Source: Arthrobacter sp. UM1
Lineage (GTDB): Bacteria; Actinomycetota; Actinomycetes; Actinomycetales; Micrococcaceae
Assembly (NCBI RefSeq): GCF_020483305.1
Contig: NZ_JACWAB010000009.1
Location: 1-64,000 of the forward strand
Direction of reading: 5' to 3'
Length of the DNA stretch: 64,000 nt
The position numbers were made by a program, and so were the translations under genes. The notes below the pieces were generated by a model that saw nothing but the letters and a program-made list of their open reading frames with translations, was not told the origin of the DNA and did no database searches. Shown here piece after piece: positions 25,119 through 34,895 of the stretch (its first letter is position 1; every line of letters starts with the position of its first letter).

Positions 25119-28100
25119 GGCCGGTATCTCACTCCCTTGGGCGTTGCGTAGAAGCCGTGGTCCGCCAGAGCCCTGGTCACCGGGTGGCTGGAGGCGCCGA
25201 GCAGGTCCGCACCGTCGATCCGCTCGATGCTGACGGGCCCGATTCTCCCGCGACGGACCGCTACAGCATATGCGACGGCGGCCCGCGACTGCGCGCCCTC
25301 GTCCTCGGTGAAGGTGAGGACGGTGCGGCCGCCGCGCTCCACGTAGAGTGCCAGAGACCCGTCCACGAGGACGACGACGGCGCCGGCCTTGCGCCCGGGG
25401 CGGTGGCCTTCGGCCTCGGGCCATGCCAGGGCCGCGCCGTAGGGGTTGGCGGGGTCGGTGGCGGCCAGGGCGACGACGGGCTCGTCCGAGCGCTGGTCCG
25501 TGCCCGGGACGCGAAGCGCGTCCTCGGTGAACGTGCGCAGGCGGTCCACCGTCTCCGGAGAGGCGAACTGGGCGGCACCGAGCTGCTCCACGAAGTAGCC
25601 GCGCCGCACCGCCCCCGCGTCCTCCAGCGCGGACGCGACCTTGTAGACCGCGCTGAACCCGCCGGGGGTCTCCTCCGCGGCGACCGCGCCGCGGGTGAGC
25701 ACTCCGTGCCGTTCCAGGAGCAGGTGGACGGACGCGGTGATCCGGACGGTGGGGTCCGGCTCGAGGGAGGGCAGCAGGGACCACCGCGCGGCGAGGAGGG
25801 GGTCCTGGGCCAGGTCCGAGCCGCCTTCTCCGGCTCCTGAGCCGCCGCCGAAGCCGGATCCCGCCGCGGACGGACCGCCGCTGCCGAGCGCGGAGCGGCG
25901 GAGCGCCGCCCGGCGCATCGCGCTCGGGCGCAGCGAGCGGGCCCGCGATGTCGAGGAGGCCCGCTTGTGCGCCGAGCCGCCTCCGCTGAGGAGGCTCCGC
26001 AGGGGCCCCAGCGAGTCGAAGGTGACGGCCGAGGCCCAGAAGAGGTCCCACAGGGCGGTTCTCAGCTCGGGCGCGGTGGCCGGAGACCCGGTTCTGCGCA
26101 CCGGGGACTCGGCGAGCTGGCGGGGGAAGTAGGCGCCGGACGAGCTCATGAGGGCCAGCAGGTCCTGTTTGAGCTCCACGGGCCCCTCGTCCATCGAGGA
26201 GGACGCCTGCGCGAGGGTCAGGTCTGCGGTCTCCGCGGTGTGGAGGGAGATCCACCCGTCCGCCGAGCCGATCCGGCCGTGCCCTTGGACGATCACGTCT
26301 CCCCGCGCCACGAGCTCGTCCAGCATGGAGGGCGAGTAGTCCGGCACCCGGGCCGGGAGCACGAGGGTCTCGAGCGACGACGCCGGGATGGGCGAGCCGG
26401 TCAGCTGCTCGGCTGCGGCGAGCACGGCGTCCGTGCCGTGCAGGGCCTCGGCGCCCTTCTGGGCCCCGAGGACGTGGTGCCAGGCCGGGAGGAAGCGTCC
26501 GAGCGTGGGGCCGTCCACCGGCTCCACCTCGCTGCGGAGGCGGGCGAGGGAGCGCCTGCGGATCTGCCGCAGCACGTCCGCGTCGCAGAACTCCGGCCCG
26601 GTCCTCGCGGGCTCCGCCCGGAACTCTCCCTCGACGACGCGTCCCTGACGGGCCAGAGACACGAGGGCCGTCCGCGCCACGGCCTGTCCCAGGCCGAGGG
26701 CCGCTGCGGTCTCCGCCGCCGTCACGGAGGAGTGGGTCCGGGCGTACCGTGCCACAAGGTCCTCCACCGGGCTCTCCACCGGCTCGAGGAAGTCCGCGGC
26801 GACCCCGTGCGGGATGGGGGCGCCGAGGGCGTCCCGGAGCCGTGCAGCGTCTTCCACGGCGGCGACGACGTCCCTTCCGGCCACCCTGGTGCGGAACGCC
26901 CGGCGGGAGCGCACGAGCTCCTCGAGGAAGACGTTCGCCTGCTCTTCGGCGATGCACTCCTCGCTGTCTCGGGCGAGCCTCAGCCGCTGGGCCGCCTCGC
27001 CCGGGCCCAGCGGGCCCACGAGCCGGAGGAGGTCCGCCGCCCCTTCCAGGCCGGAGAGCCTCCGCGAGGGGGCCAGGCGCTGGAGCTCCTCCTCCACGGC
27101 GGCGACGATCTCAGGGTCCAGCAGCTCCCGCAGCTCCACCTGGCCGAGGAGCTCCCGCAGCAGCGCCGGATCGAGGGAGAGCGCAGCCGCGCGGCGCTCC
27201 GCCAGGGGCGTGTCCCCCTCGTACAGGAACTGCGCAACGTACCCGAAGAGCAGGGACGTGGCGAACGGCGAGGGCGAGGGCGTGGAGACGTCCGTCAGCG
27301 AGATCTCGCGCTGCTGGACGCTGCGGGCGATCCGCTGCAGCGCCGGGAGGTCGTAGACGTCCTGGAGGCATTCGCGGACGGCCTCGAGGATGATCGGGAA
27401 CTGCGGGTAGCGGTGGGCCACCTGGAGCAGCTGAGAGGCACGCTGGCGCTGCTGCCAGAGCGGCGTCCGCTTTCCGGGGTCCCGGCGCGGAAGGAGCAGG
27501 GCCCGTGCGGCGCACTCGCGGAAGCGGGAGGCGAAGAGGGCCGAGCCTCCCACTTCCTGCGTCACCACGTCTTCCAGCTCGTCCGGGTCGAAGAGGAACA
27601 GCTCGGCGCCCGGGGGGTCCTCGTCCGTGACCGGGACGCGCAGCACGATTCCGTCGTCGGCCGCCATCGCCGAGGCGTCGATCCCGTACCTCGCCTGGAT
27701 GCGGGCCCCGACGGCGAGGGCCCAGGGGGCGTGGACCGGCATCCCATACGGGCTGTGGAGCACGATCCTCCAGTCCCCGATCTCGTCCTTGAACCGCTCC
27801 ACGACGAGCCGGCGGTCATTCGGCACGGTCCCGGTGGCCTTCCGCTGCTCGGCGATGTACCGCTCGAGGTTCCCGCGGGCGAAGGCGTCCAGCCCGGCCC
27901 GGTCCAGCTGCTCCGCCAGGTGGGACGGCAGGGGCCCCTCCGCGGCGGCCTCCCGGAGGAAGCGGCCGAGTGCCTCCCCCAGCTCCACCGGGCGTCCCAG
28001 CGTGTCTCCCCGCCAGAAGGGCAGCTTTCCGGGCTCGCCGAACGCGGGGGTCACGAGCACCCGGTCATGGGTGATGTCCTGGATGCGCCAGCTGGACGCG

Positions 28101-30052
28101 CCGAGCGCGAAGACGTCTCCCACGCGGGACTCGTAGACCATCTCCTCGTCCAGCTCGCCGACCCTCTTGCCGCCGCGCTCTCCCTCGGCGGACGCGAGGA
28201 AGACGCCGAAGAGGCCGCGGTCCGGGATGGTGCCGCCGCTCGTGACGGCGAGCCGCTGGGCCCCGGGCCGTCCCTCAATAGTTCCGGCCGCCCGGTCCCA
28301 GACGATCCGCGGCCGCAGCTCCGCGAACTCGTCACTCGGGTAGCGCCCGCTGAGGAGGTCCAGCGTCGCCTCGAACGCGCTCCGGGGCAGTGAGGAGAAC
28401 GGAGCGGCCGCGGTCACCGTGGCGAACCACTCCTCGACGGGCACCGGCTCGAGGGCGCAGGCGGCCACCGTCTGCTGGGCCAGGACGTCCAGAGGGTTCC
28501 GGGGGATCGAGAGGGGCTCGATGGCGCCCTCGAGCATGCGGCTGACCACGATGGCGGTGTTGAGGAGGTCCCCGCGGTGCTTCGGGTAGAAGACGCCCCG
28601 GGAGACCTCGCCGACCCCGTGCCCGGCGCGGCCCACGCGCTGCAGGCCGCTGGCCACGGAGGGAGGGGACTCCACCTGGATGACCTGGTCCACGAGCCCC
28701 ATGTCGATGCCCAGCTCCAGGGAGCTCGTGGCCACGACGCAGCGCAGCTCCCCGCGCTTCAGCGCCTCCTCGATGAGCGAGCGCTGGTCCTTGGAGACGG
28801 AGCCGTGATGCGCGCGGGCCAGGACGGGCGCGTCCTCATCCCGCCCCGCGCTCTGCCCCGCCTGGGCCATGACCTGCGCGGGCGGCGCGGAGGCCTGCTC
28901 CGGGTCCAGCCCGAATCCGAGCCGGTCCGCGTAGATCTCGTTGAGCCGGCCCGTCAGGCGCTCGGCGAGACGCCGCGAGTTCGCGAAGACAATCGTGGAG
29001 CGCTGGGCGAGGACGAGGTCCACGATCCGCTCCTCCACGTGCGGCCAGATGGACGCCTCCGGGGAGAACCCGGCTCCGCGCTGCTCGTGGCCCGTGCCGT
29101 GGCCGGTGAGGGGAGGGCCGCCGCGCGCGTTCTGCGGCCCGGCCGCGCCGGCCTCGAGGCTCGCGAGCGTCTCGGCGAACGTGGGGACGGACGCCGGGTC
29201 CTCCTCCGTGCGGTCTGCGGGCAGGGGAGCGGGCGTGCCGGGCAGCACGGAGGAGCCGCCGAGGGAGCCCATGTCCTCCACGGGCACCGAGACGGAGAGG
29301 TCCCAGCTCTTCCCGGACTCCGGGGCGACGATCTCGCAGGGCCTGCCTCCGGAGAGGAATTCGGCCACGCGGTCCCGGGGCTCCACCGTGGCCGAGAGGC
29401 CGATCCTCTGCGGACGCCTCTGGCCCCGGGCGGCGAGGTACGCGTCCAGGCGGGCGAGCGAGAGGGCCAGATGGGCGCCGCGCTTGGTCCCGGCGACCGC
29501 GTGCACCTCGTCCAGGATGACCGTGTCCACCGAGGCGAGGCTCGAGCGCGCCTGCGAGGTGAGCATGAGGAAGAGGGACTCCGGCGTGGTGATGAGGATG
29601 TCCGGAGGGTGCGTCTGGAGGCGCCGGCGCTCGCGGGCGGGGGTGTCCCCGCTGCGGACCCCCACCGAGACCTCGGAGGCCGGCAGGCCCAGCCTCAGGG
29701 CCGTCTGCCGGATGCCGATGAGGGGCGAACGGAGGTTGCGCTCCACGTCCACGCCGAGCGCCTTGAGCGGGGAGATGTAGAGAACCCGTGTCCCTCCGGC
29801 CCGGCGGGGGCGCTCAGGGGCAGGGACGCCCGGAAGCTGCGCCGGCTCCGCCTCCGCGCGGCGCACGAACTGGTCCAGCGCCCACAGGAACGCCGCGAGC
29901 GTCTTGCCGGATCCGGTGGGCGCGACGACGAGCGCGTCCTTCCCGGAGCTCACCGCGTTCCACGCGGCCTCCTGGACGCGCGTGGGCGCGGAGAACGCCG
30001 AGGCGAACCACGTGCGCGTGGCCTCGGTGAAGCGCTCCAGGATCCTGCTCAT
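25115..30052 (-). CDS. lhr: ATP-dependent helicase Lhr
   Basis: Large superfamily-2 helicase of 1645 residues. It has the Q-like motif RVQEAAW, Walker A APTGSGKT (about 43-50), VILDEVHAV as motif II, GLSATV as motif III, FANSRRLAERL and VQSPPSVASGLQRVGRAGH in RecA domain 2, then winged-helix and beta-barrel parts of the Lhr core, and a long C-terminal domain. Lhr proteins translocate 3'-5' on DNA and unwind RNA:DNA or DNA in repair. The linker around residues 1320-1400 is low complexity (Gly/Ser/Arg). GGAGG lies nine bases before ATG 30052. It is first gene of an overlapping operon with DUF6541 and RluA-like genes. Confidence 0.9.
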   Translation of the reverse strand: MSRILERFTEATRTWFASAFSAPTRVQEAAWNAVSSGKDALVVAPTGSGKTLAAFLWALDQFVRRAEAEPAQLPGVPAPERPRRAGGTRVLYISPLKALGVDVERNLRSPLIGIRQTALRLGLPASEVSVGVRSGDTPARERRRLQTHPPDILITTPESLFLMLTSQARSSLASVDTVILDEVHAVAGTKRGAHLALSLARLDAYLAARGQRRPQRIGLSATVEPRDRVAEFLSGGRPCEIVAPESGKSWDLSVSVPVEDMGSLGGSSVLPGTPAPLPADRTEEDPASVPTFAETLASLEAGAAGPQNARGGPPLTGHGTGHEQRGAGFSPEASIWPHVEERIVDLVLAQRSTIVFANSRRLAERLTGRLNEIYADRLGFGLDPEQASAPPAQVMAQAGQSAGRDEDAPVLARAHHGSVSKDQRSLIEEALKRGELRCVVATSSLELGIDMGLVDQVIQVESPPSVASGLQRVGRAGHGVGEVSRGVFYPKHRGDLLNTAIVVSRMLEGAIEPLSIPRNPLDVLAQQTVAACALEPVPVEEWFATVTAAAPFSSLPRSAFEATLDLLSGRYPSDEFAELRPRIVWDRAAGTIEGRPGAQRLAVTSGGTIPDRGLFGVFLASAEGERGGKRVGELDEEMVYESRVGDVFALGASSWRIQDITHDRVLVTPAFGEPGKLPFWRGDTLGRPVELGEALGRFLREAAAEGPLPSHLAEQLDRAGLDAFARGNLERYIAEQRKATGTVPNDRRLVVERFKDEIGDWRIVLHSPYGMPVHAPWALAVGARIQARYGIDASAMAADDGIVLRVPVTDEDPPGAELFLFDPDELEDVVTQEVGGSALFASRFRECAARALLLPRRDPGKRTPLWQQRQRASQLLQVAHRYPQFPIILEAVRECLQDVYDLPALQRIARSVQQREISLTDVSTPSPSPFATSLLFGYVAQFLYEGDTPLAERRAAALSLDPALLRELLGQVELRELLDPEIVAAVEEELQRLAPSRRLSGLEGAADLLRLVGPLGPGEAAQRLRLARDSEECIAEEQANVFLEELVRSRRAFRTRVAGRDVVAAVEDAARLRDALGAPIPHGVAADFLEPVESPVEDLVARYARTHSSVTAAETAAALGLGQAVARTALVSLARQGRVVEGEFRAEPARTGPEFCDADVLRQIRRRSLARLRSEVEPVDGPTLGRFLPAWHHVLGAQKGAEALHGTDAVLAAAEQLTGSPIPASSLETLVLPARVPDYSPSMLDELVARGDVIVQGHGRIGSADGWISLHTAETADLTLAQASSSMDEGPVELKQDLLALMSSSGAYFPRQLAESPVRRTGSPATAPELRTALWDLFWASAVTFDSLGPLRSLLSGGGSAHKRASSTSRARSLRPSAMRRAALRRSALGSGGPSAAGSGFGGGSGAGEGGSDLAQDPLLAARWSLLPSLEPDPTVRITASVHLLLERHGVLTRGAVAAEETPGGFSAVYKVASALEDAGAVRRGYFVEQLGAAQFASPETVDRLRTFTEDALRVPGTDQRSDEPVVALAATDPANPYGAALAWPEAEGHRPGRKAGAVVVLVDGSLALYVERGGRTVLTFTEDEGAQSRAAVAYAVAVRRGRIGPVSIERIDGADLLGASSHPVTRALADHGFYATPKGVRYRP

Positions 30053-30152
30053 GCGCTCGATCCTCCCACGAGGGGCGGACACTCTAAGCGGACGCGGACC
30101 GGGGCTCTCCCTGGTCCGCGCCCTGCTCCTGCGACGGCCAGGCCCGGGCGGG

Positions 30153-30620
30153 TCACTCGTGGTGGTAAGGACGCCCGGCGGAGATCTCCTGCGCCCGGTA
30201 GACCTGCTCCGCGAGGATGAGGCGCACGAGCTGGTGCGGGAAGACGAGCTTGGACAGGGACCAGACGAAGTCCGCCCGGCTGTGGACGCGCTCGTCCACG
30301 CCATACGCGCCGCCGATGACGAGCGTCACCGAGCGCCCCCGGTCGAGCGGCTCCCGCAGGGTCCGCGCGAGCTCGGGCGAGCCGATGTTGCGTCCCCGCT
30401 CGTCGAGCAGGACCGCGAAGTCCCCGGCGCTCTTGCCCGAGAGCTTCGCGAGGATCGCCTCGGACTCCTCGGCGCGGGCCGCGTCTCCGCTCTTCGCGGA
30501 GTGGGGGATGCTCTGCCACGTCAGGTCGAACGGCTTGGAGAGCCGCTTCTCGAACCGGGCGATCCCGTCCGCCACCCAGGCCTCGTGTTTCCGCCCGACC
30601 ATGAGCACGCGCAGCGCCAT
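30153..30620 (-). CDS. rlmH: 23S rRNA pseudouridine(1915)-N3-methyltransferase RlmH
   Basis: SPOUT-class methyltransferase, 155 residues, the normal length. LLDERGRNIGSPELA, LVIGGAYGVDERV (SAM-binding knot loop) and the C-terminal FPHQLVRLILAEQVYRAQEISAGRPYHHE with the strictly conserved YHHE end identify it. It acts on 70S ribosomes at helix 69. AGGAGAG precedes the ATG. Confidence 0.95.
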   Translation of the reverse strand: MALRVLMVGRKHEAWVADGIARFEKRLSKPFDLTWQSIPHSAKSGDAARAEESEAILAKLSGKSAGDFAVLLDERGRNIGSPELARTLREPLDRGRSVTLVIGGAYGVDERVHSRADFVWSLSKLVFPHQLVRLILAEQVYRAQEISAGRPYHHE

Positions 30621-30654
30621 CCGCTCTCCTCTCGACGTGGTCCTCCCCCTATTC

Positions 30655-31314
30655 TCACACCGCCCCGTAGACGTGCTCGGGCCTCCCGGTGGTCCCGTAC
30701 TTGAGCTCGAGCACGAACTCCCCGCCGCGGGCGGCGGCCGCGAGGTGGCGCTGGGCGGTCGGCCGCGAGACCCCGGCCTTCGCCGCCACCTGGGAGGCGG
30801 TGAGGCCCTCCGGCTCCGCGGCCAGAACCTCGCGCAGCCGGACGAGGGTCGCGTTCTCGGCCGCGGGCTCCTGTGCGGCGCGGACGCCGACGGCGAGCGC
30901 CCGCAGCGCCCGGTCCGCCACGTCCTGGTCCATCTCCGCCGCGCCGTCGAGGATCCGGCGGAACCGGGCGTAGGCGGTGAGCCGGGAGGTCAGCTCCGAG
31001 GCCTCGAACGGCTTGTAGAGCACGCCCAGCGCTCCGCGCGCCAGGGCGAGCCGCGTGCTCCTCGGAGAGCGGTCCGCGGTGACGAGCAGGGTGTCGGCGT
31101 CGGTCTCCCGCAGCAGGTCGGTTCCGAGCCCGTCCGGAACGTACTGGTCCACGAGCAGGAGGTCCGGCGTCGCATCCCGCAGGGCCGCGCGGGCCGCCGC
31201 GAGCGAGCCGACGGGCGGAAGGGCCCGGAAGCCCGGCAGGGACGCGACGGCCTCGCAGTGGAGCCCGGCCACCCGGTAGTCGTCGTCCACCACGAGCACG
31301 GTGTAGGCGCTCAT
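30655..31314 (-). CDS. CitB/DcuR-type response regulator
   Basis: 219-residue DNA-binding response regulator. The receiver domain has VVDDDYRV, phospho-acceptor Asp56 in LLLVDQYVPDG, Thr79 region and Lys101 in YKPFE. The C-terminal half holds the helix-turn-helix LTASQVAAKAGVSRPTAQRHLAAAAR typical of the CitB group. ATG overlaps the kinase stop (ATGA) with GAGGAGA upstream. The likely target is the divergent citrate transporter. Confidence 0.9.
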   Translation of the reverse strand: MSAYTVLVVDDDYRVAGLHCEAVASLPGFRALPPVGSLAAARAALRDATPDLLLVDQYVPDGLGTDLLRETDADTLLVTADRSPRSTRLALARGALGVLYKPFEASELTSRLTAYARFRRILDGAAEMDQDVADRALRALAVGVRAAQEPAAENATLVRLREVLAAEPEGLTASQVAAKAGVSRPTAQRHLAAAARGGEFVLELKYGTTGRPEHVYGAV

Positions 31315-33263
31315 CGCTTCTCCTCGCTCTCGTCCGTCTGCTCTGTGTCCGTCTGCTCTGCGTCCGTCCGGTCTGTGCCGGCCCCGTTCCGCCCGGTCTG
31401 CTCCCGTCCGATCTGCCCCCGCGCAGCCGGGTCTCCGGCCTGCGGGCCCTCGCCGGCCTCGGCGAGCACTCCCGGGAGCCTGGCGCACATCGTGGCGCCG
31501 GGCCACGCCCGCGCCTCGGGGGAGGCGGCGGCCGTCCCGCTCCCGCGCTGGACCGTCTCGCTCCCGCGCCAGGCCTCCTCGCCTCCTGCTCCGGAGCTCT
31601 CCTCCCCGTGCGCCGCGCCGATCCACACCTCTCCGCCCCGCGCGCGGGCGATCTGCCGGACGAGCGGCAGCCCGATCCCGTGCCCTCCGGCCTCGTCCCG
31701 GGCGGTGGGGAGCCCCGAGTACCCGGAGTCGAACACCCGCTCCGGCTCCGCGATCCCGGGCCCGGTGTCGGTCACGGCGAGGTGGAGGACGCCGTCGTGC
31801 TCCACAAGGTCCGCGAGGACCGCGGGGGAGGGGCCGCCGCCCGCCACAGCCGCGGAGACGGCGTTGTCGAGGAGGTTGCCGAGGACGGTCGTGACGTCCT
31901 GGAGCCCCTCCGGGAGGGCGAGGGCGGAGGGCGCGTCGCTCGACTCGCTCACGAGGACCGCCACCGAGCGCTCGTGCGCCTGCGCGGCCTTCGCGGAGAG
32001 GAAGGAGCGGAGTGAGTCGTCGCCGATCCGCTCGAGTCCCGGAATCCCGCTGCCGAGCCGGTGGGCTCGCGTGAGCGAGCGGACGTAGTCCGCAGCCTCC
32101 CGGGCGGAGCCGGAGTCCACGAGCCCCGCGATCGCGTGGAGCTGGTTGGAGAACTCGTGGCGCTGGACCCTCAGCGCGCTCGTCAGCGCGCGGGCGTCCG
32201 CGAGCTCGCGGCTCACCGCCTGGACGTGCGTGCGGTCCCGGAGGACGACGACGAGCCCGAGGTCCGTCCCGTGCCTCGAGACGCGGCGCGCCGTGCAGAC
32301 GAGGACCCGCTCGCCGGCCACCACGGTCCGCGCCTCGCCCTGGGCGGTCCGGCCGTCCCGCACGCCGCGCAGCATCTCCGCGAGCTCCGGGGGAAGGCCG
32401 GCCTCGGAGGCGGGCACGTCCAGGCGGAGCCCCGGCAGCAAGGCGCGTGCGGACGGATTGGCGAGCCGGACGACGAGGTCTTCGTCGAGGCCCACCACGC
32501 CCTCGTCCACGCCGTGGAGGACCGCCTCCTGCTCTGTGGCCATGGCGGCGATGTCCTCCGGCTCCAGCCCGAGGATGTCCTGGTGGAGCCGGCGGGCGAA
32601 CGCGGCGGCGGCCGCGAGTCCCGCGAGGGTGGCCACCGCCGTGATGAGGATCCCGTACTGGGCGTCGTGGAGCCACTGCTCGGCGAGCGGCTGGCTCTCG
32701 AACCCCACGGACACCTCGCCGACCACCCTGCCGTCCTTCCCGTGCACGGGGACCTTGGCTCCGGCGGACGGCCCGAGCGTCCCTGTGTTGCCGGTGGTGA
32801 CCTCTTTGCCGGCGAGGGCCTCTGAGGGGTCCGTGCTGACCATCTGCCCGAGCCTCGAGGCGTCCGGGTGGGTGAGCCGGATCCCGGTCTTGTCCGTGAT
32901 GACCACGAAGAGCGCGCCCGTGCGGTCCTCGGTGTCCGAGGCGGTGCGCTGCAGCGGACCGGCCTTCAGAGCGGCGCTGTCCGGGACCCGGCCGGCGGAG
33001 ATGCGGGAGACCTCCTCCCTCACGCGGGCGTCGCTCGCCACGGCGCGCGCCAGGGTGAGGGACTTCTCGTGCGTCGTCGCGGTGATCTGCTCGTTGAGGT
33101 GCCACGCGTGGGCCGCGCCGAGGAGGACTCCCATGAAGAGGACGAGCCCGGTCATGACGAGCATGAGCCGCTGCTCGAAGGTGCCGCGGCGGCGCACGCC
33201 GGCGGCGGGGCGGCGGAGTCGCGCCGGCCGGCGCCGGGTGAGACGAGGGTCACGGCGGGTCAT
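31311..33263 (-). CDS. CitA/DcuS-type sensor histidine kinase
   Basis: Membrane sensor of citrate or C4-dicarboxylates, 650 residues. Span 1 (about 32-54), extracytoplasmic CitA-like PAS sensor (about 55-200), span 2, cytosolic PAS, then the group-specific His box RVQRHEFSNQLHAIAGLV and a HATPase domain with NLLDNAVSAA, DTGPGIAEP and GGHGIGLPLV. A 90-residue low-complexity tail ends in DAEQTDTEQTDESEEKR. The frame is open to 33317, but a promoter (TTGATC-17-CATTTT) places the transcript start on the ATG at 33263, giving a leaderless message. It is divergent from the CitMHS gene. Confidence 0.85.
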   Translation of the reverse strand: MTRRDPRLTRRRPARLRRPAAGVRRRGTFEQRLMLVMTGLVLFMGVLLGAAHAWHLNEQITATTHEKSLTLARAVASDARVREEVSRISAGRVPDSAALKAGPLQRTASDTEDRTGALFVVITDKTGIRLTHPDASRLGQMVSTDPSEALAGKEVTTGNTGTLGPSAGAKVPVHGKDGRVVGEVSVGFESQPLAEQWLHDAQYGILITAVATLAGLAAAAAFARRLHQDILGLEPEDIAAMATEQEAVLHGVDEGVVGLDEDLVVRLANPSARALLPGLRLDVPASEAGLPPELAEMLRGVRDGRTAQGEARTVVAGERVLVCTARRVSRHGTDLGLVVVLRDRTHVQAVSRELADARALTSALRVQRHEFSNQLHAIAGLVDSGSAREAADYVRSLTRAHRLGSGIPGLERIGDDSLRSFLSAKAAQAHERSVAVLVSESSDAPSALALPEGLQDVTTVLGNLLDNAVSAAVAGGGPSPAVLADLVEHDGVLHLAVTDTGPGIAEPERVFDSGYSGLPTARDEAGGHGIGLPLVRQIARARGGEVWIGAAHGEESSGAGGEEAWRGSETVQRGSGTAAASPEARAWPGATMCARLPGVLAEAGEGPQAGDPAARGQIGREQTGRNGAGTDRTDAEQTDTEQTDESEEKR

Positions 33264-33269
33264 ACGAAC

Positions 33270-33298
33270 AAAATGCACGAAACGAGCCGAAAGATCAA
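33270..33298 (-). promoter_or_regulatory. Promoter of the sensor kinase operon (leaderless)
   Basis: TTGATC (33293-33298), 17-bp spacer, CATTTT (33270-33275), then six bases to ATG 33263. Confidence 0.5.
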
Positions 33299-33328
33299 TT
33301 CGCGCACTATGAGCCAAAGCACACGGAC

Positions 33329-33342
33329 GTGATGGGTGTCAC
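33329..33342. promoter_or_regulatory. CRP/GlxR-like site upstream of the citrate transporter
   Basis: GTGATGGGTGTCAC matches the GTGA-N6-TCAC core of cAMP-receptor-type sites. A possible -10 (TAGCGT) begins two bases downstream, so binding here would overlap the promoter and is more likely repressive. Confidence 0.4.
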
Positions 33343-33394
33343 GGTAGCGTCATCGCACGACTCACCACCACTCACACCGACCCAGGAGATCGCC

Positions 33395-34750
33395 ATGCTT
33401 GTGCTCCTCGGCTTCCTCATGATCGGCGTCTTCATGGCGCTCATCATGACCAAGCGGATGACGCCCATCCTCGCGCTCATCATCGTCCCCACCGTCTTCG
33501 GCCTCTTCGCCGGCGCGGGGCTCGGCCTCGGCGACATGGTCATGAAGGCCATGAAGTCCATGACCTCGACTGCGGCGCTGCTCATGTTCGCCATCATGTA
33601 CTTCGGCCTCATGATCGACGTCGGGCTCTTCGACCGCCTCGTGCGCCTCATCCAGCGAGTCTCGGGGAACGACCCCGTCAAGATCGTCCTCGGCACCGCG
33701 GCGCTCGCGGCGGCCGTCTCGCTCGACGGCGACGGCTCGACGACGTTCATCCTCACCACCGCGGCCCTGCTCCCGATCTACCGGAAGCTGCACATGAGCC
33801 CCGTGGTCCTCACCGTGGTGGCCGGCATGGCCAACGCCACGATGAACATCATCCCCTGGGGCGGCCCGACCGCCCGCGCCGCCACGGCCCTGCACCTCAA
33901 CGTGACGGACGTGTTCGTCCCGCTCGTGCCGGCCATGGCAGTGACCATGGTCTGCGTCTTCGCCTTCGCCTGGCACCTCGGCCTCCTCGAGCGCCGCCGG
34001 CTCAAGGCCGCCTTCCCCGACGCCTGGAAGGGCCTCAACCTCGTCGAGTCCCGCCTCCCCGCAGCGGAGGCGGCCGACGAGCGCGCGGCCGGCATGGCGG
34101 ACGGAGCCCTCGACCCGAACCGCTCCACGCTCCGGCCGAAGCTCTTCTGGTTCAACCTCCTGCTGACCCTGGCCATCATGGTCCTGCTCGTCCTCGACGT
34201 CATGCCGCTGCCGGTGGTCTTCATGATCGGCGTGGCGCTCGCGATCATCGTCAACTTCCCTCACCCCAAGGACCAGCTCGACCGCGTCACCGAGCACGGC
34301 CGCTCCATCGTCGCCGTCGTCGGCATGGTCATGGCCGCCGCGGTGCTCACGGGCGTCCTCAGCGGCACCGGCATGGTGGACGCGATGGCGCACTGGCTCG
34401 TGGACGTCATCCCGGACCAGTGGGGCTCGCACCTGCCGCTCATCACGGGACTGCTCTCCATCCCGCTGACGTTCCTCATGAGCAACGACGCCTTCTACTT
34501 CGGCATCCTCCCGATCCTCGCGCAGACCGCGAGCCAGTTCGGCGTCGACCCGGCCTCGATGGCCCGCGCCTCTCTCACGGGCCAGCCGTTCCACCTCCAG
34601 TCGCCGCTCGTCCCGGCGATCCTGCTCCTCGTCTCCCTCGCGGGCGTTGAGCTCGGCGACCACCACCGCAAGGTGCTCTGGCGCAGCCTCGTCCTCTCGC
34701 TCGTCATGCTCGGCGTCGCGCTCCTCACGGGCGCGGTGGTCTCCGGCTGA
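33395..34750 (+). CDS. citM: CitMHS-family citrate/Mg(2+):H+ symporter
   Basis: Secondary transporter, 451 residues with about 12 spans. AAVSLDGDGSTTFILTTAALLPIY and MNIIPWGGPTARAATAL are the substrate-site segments of the CitMHS family (citrate as metal complex), with a matching second-half block MSNDAFYFGILPILA. CAGGAGAT lies before ATG 33395. An upstream in-frame ATG at 33329 overlaps the regulatory site and is less likely. The adjacent CitA/CitB-type pair very likely controls it. Confidence 0.9.
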   Translation: MLVLLGFLMIGVFMALIMTKRMTPILALIIVPTVFGLFAGAGLGLGDMVMKAMKSMTSTAALLMFAIMYFGLMIDVGLFDRLVRLIQRVSGNDPVKIVLGTAALAAAVSLDGDGSTTFILTTAALLPIYRKLHMSPVVLTVVAGMANATMNIIPWGGPTARAATALHLNVTDVFVPLVPAMAVTMVCVFAFAWHLGLLERRRLKAAFPDAWKGLNLVESRLPAAEAADERAAGMADGALDPNRSTLRPKLFWFNLLLTLAIMVLLVLDVMPLPVVFMIGVALAIIVNFPHPKDQLDRVTEHGRSIVAVVGMVMAAAVLTGVLSGTGMVDAMAHWLVDVIPDQWGSHLPLITGLLSIPLTFLMSNDAFYFGILPILAQTASQFGVDPASMARASLTGQPFHLQSPLVPAILLLVSLAGVELGDHHRKVLWRSLVLSLVMLGVALLTGAVVSG

Positions 34751-34895
34751 CGCGGCGGCCGCGGCGGACCTCCCGTCCGCCGCGGCAGAGGGGACGACGA
34801 CGGCTCCCGCTGCTCGTTCGGCACCCTTTCTGTCCGATAGGCTCGCACCGGGCGAGAGCCGCCTGAACGAGCCGATCAGCGGAGGATGCCTCAGC

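Noticed and set aside
23133-26957. Very long opposite-frame reading frames (for example across lhr, the DHA2 exporter and the kinase regions)
   Set aside because: High GC suppresses stops. Their translations are Arg/Ala/Gly/Pro-rich without motifs and overlap well-supported genes.
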